A stretch of 41,477 nt of DNA, from positions 1 to 41,477 of the forward strand of contig CAIUPE010000121.1 of assembly GCA_903900975.1 (NCBI GenBank), in the 5' to 3' direction. The position numbers and the translations under genes were made by a program. This document shows positions 41,141-41,477 of this stretch, piece by piece (within the stretch, counting starts at the first letter, position 1; each line of letters starts with the position of its first letter). The notes under the pieces are model-generated. The model ran no database searches. It was not told the DNA's origin and was given only the letters and a program-made list of their open reading frames with translations. This DNA is from an uncultured Hyphomicrobiales bacterium. GTDB taxonomy: Bacteria; Pseudomonadota; Alphaproteobacteria; Rhizobiales; Beijerinckiaceae.

Positions 41141-41477
41141 AACATAATAGAGTAAATTTATGCCACGACGACTTATTTTTGAACTTATTGGCTCGGCTAA
41201 CAATAATGGGCTAAGCTTTTACAACTTTGGTTTACTTTCAGTGTTGACTTATTAGCCTTCATTCAAACACTTCAAATATTAATATTACCGGATCTTATTC
41301 GCAATTCTAAATTTAGCTTTTCAATTTACAGTATTTTGAGGCACACCATTTTTTTCAATGAAGCTTTTCTATGTAAACGACCTTCTGCAGAAAGCCATTC
41401 ACAAATTTATGGTAAGGAGTTGTATTGTCGATTTTGCGCACTGTCGATTTTAGTAAGCGAGGTTGTTTTGAATATAT
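41141..41477. other. AT-rich segment beyond the IS, no assigned gene
   Basis: A hand count of 41221-41280 gives about 30% G+C, far below the flanking chromosome. There is a 31-codon frame at 41160-41255 (starting MPRRLIFELIGS) without a good ribosome binding site. No tRNA, repeat copy or recognisable protein is visible. The composition suggests transferred or degraded DNA. Confidence 0.45.
41425..41477 (+). CDS. Possible gene start cut by the window end
   Basis: AAGGAG at 41414-41419 is followed by a TTG at 41425 that opens a frame (MSILRTVDFSKRGCFEY...) running off the window. The ribosome binding site is good, but only 17 codons are visible, so identity is unknown. Confidence 0.3.
   Translation, partial: MSILRTVDFSKRGCFEY

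Noticed and set aside
41160-41255. 31-codon frame beyond the IS
   Set aside because: AT-rich, no good ribosome binding site and no recognisable motif; too short to support.
1-41477. CRISPR arrays, rRNA genes, toxin-antitoxin or phage-defence systems
   Set aside because: No regularly spaced repeats, rRNA sequence or matching protein families were seen anywhere in the window.

Overview
The window looks like chromosomal DNA of an alphaproteobacterium of the Hyphomicrobiales (Rhizobiales), perhaps close to the Beijerinckiaceae. This is inferred from the gene content: a class I PHA synthase and a phasin, a DivK-type single-domain regulator, an EipB/DUF1849 envelope protein, DUF1489, DUF599 and DUF3253 proteins, class II NrdJ, the rnr-DUF983-NUDIX-rpmG group and the aminotransferase-hom-glpX group. 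I cannot name the species. Base composition is uneven: hand-counted 60-base lines run from about 33% G+C (10021-10080) to about 68-70% (16141-16200, 15001-15060).

Layout. 1-5000: small conserved genes (YdcF, DUF3253, DUF599, rhodanese, DUF1489, J-domain membrane protein) and a secreted D,D-carboxypeptidase with a SPOR domain. 5100-8840: a phasin with a strong promoter carrying PhaR-like boxes, then clpS-clpA and an unannotated 56-residue membrane ORF. 9021-11895: a tight minus-strand operon RidA > GDPD > FemAB-like acyltransferase > HIT. 11961-13280: EipB and DivK on the plus strand, ending at a shared bidirectional terminator. 13345-17203: rnr > DUF983 > NUDIX, with 4-base overlaps, then rpmG from its own promoter. 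17263-17419: an inverted pair of dispersed repeats. 17479-21540: nrdJ with its terminator, a long leader and a promoter overlapped by an NrdR-like box. 21795-23977: M48 peptidase/TPR > DsbA-like exported oxidoreductase. 24177-29546: tyrS, a 1174-residue AsmA/YhdP-like protein and a one-cysteine peroxiredoxin. 29649-33713: lipoprotein, aminotransferase > hom > glpX on the minus strand. 33808-38519: phaC, an FAH-family hydrolase, a palindromic repeat and recJ. 38500-39501: an EamA transporter. 39630-39705: tRNA-Glu. 39919-41140: a complete IS3-family insertion sequence, followed by AT-rich DNA to the window end.

Functionally the window joins storage-polymer metabolism (phasin, PhaC), protein quality control (ClpS/ClpA, M48, DsbA-like, J-domain protein), RNA and nucleotide metabolism (RNase R, NrdJ, NUDIX, HIT), envelope maintenance (carboxypeptidase, EipB, YhdP-like protein) and amino-acid/central metabolism (Hom, aminotransferase, GlpX). 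The tRNA-Glu, IS and AT-rich tail look like the edge of an accessory region. I found no CRISPR array, toxin-antitoxin pair or recognisable defence system. The least explained pieces are the nrdJ leader, the 56-residue membrane ORF, the two palindromic repeat families and the DNA beyond the IS.
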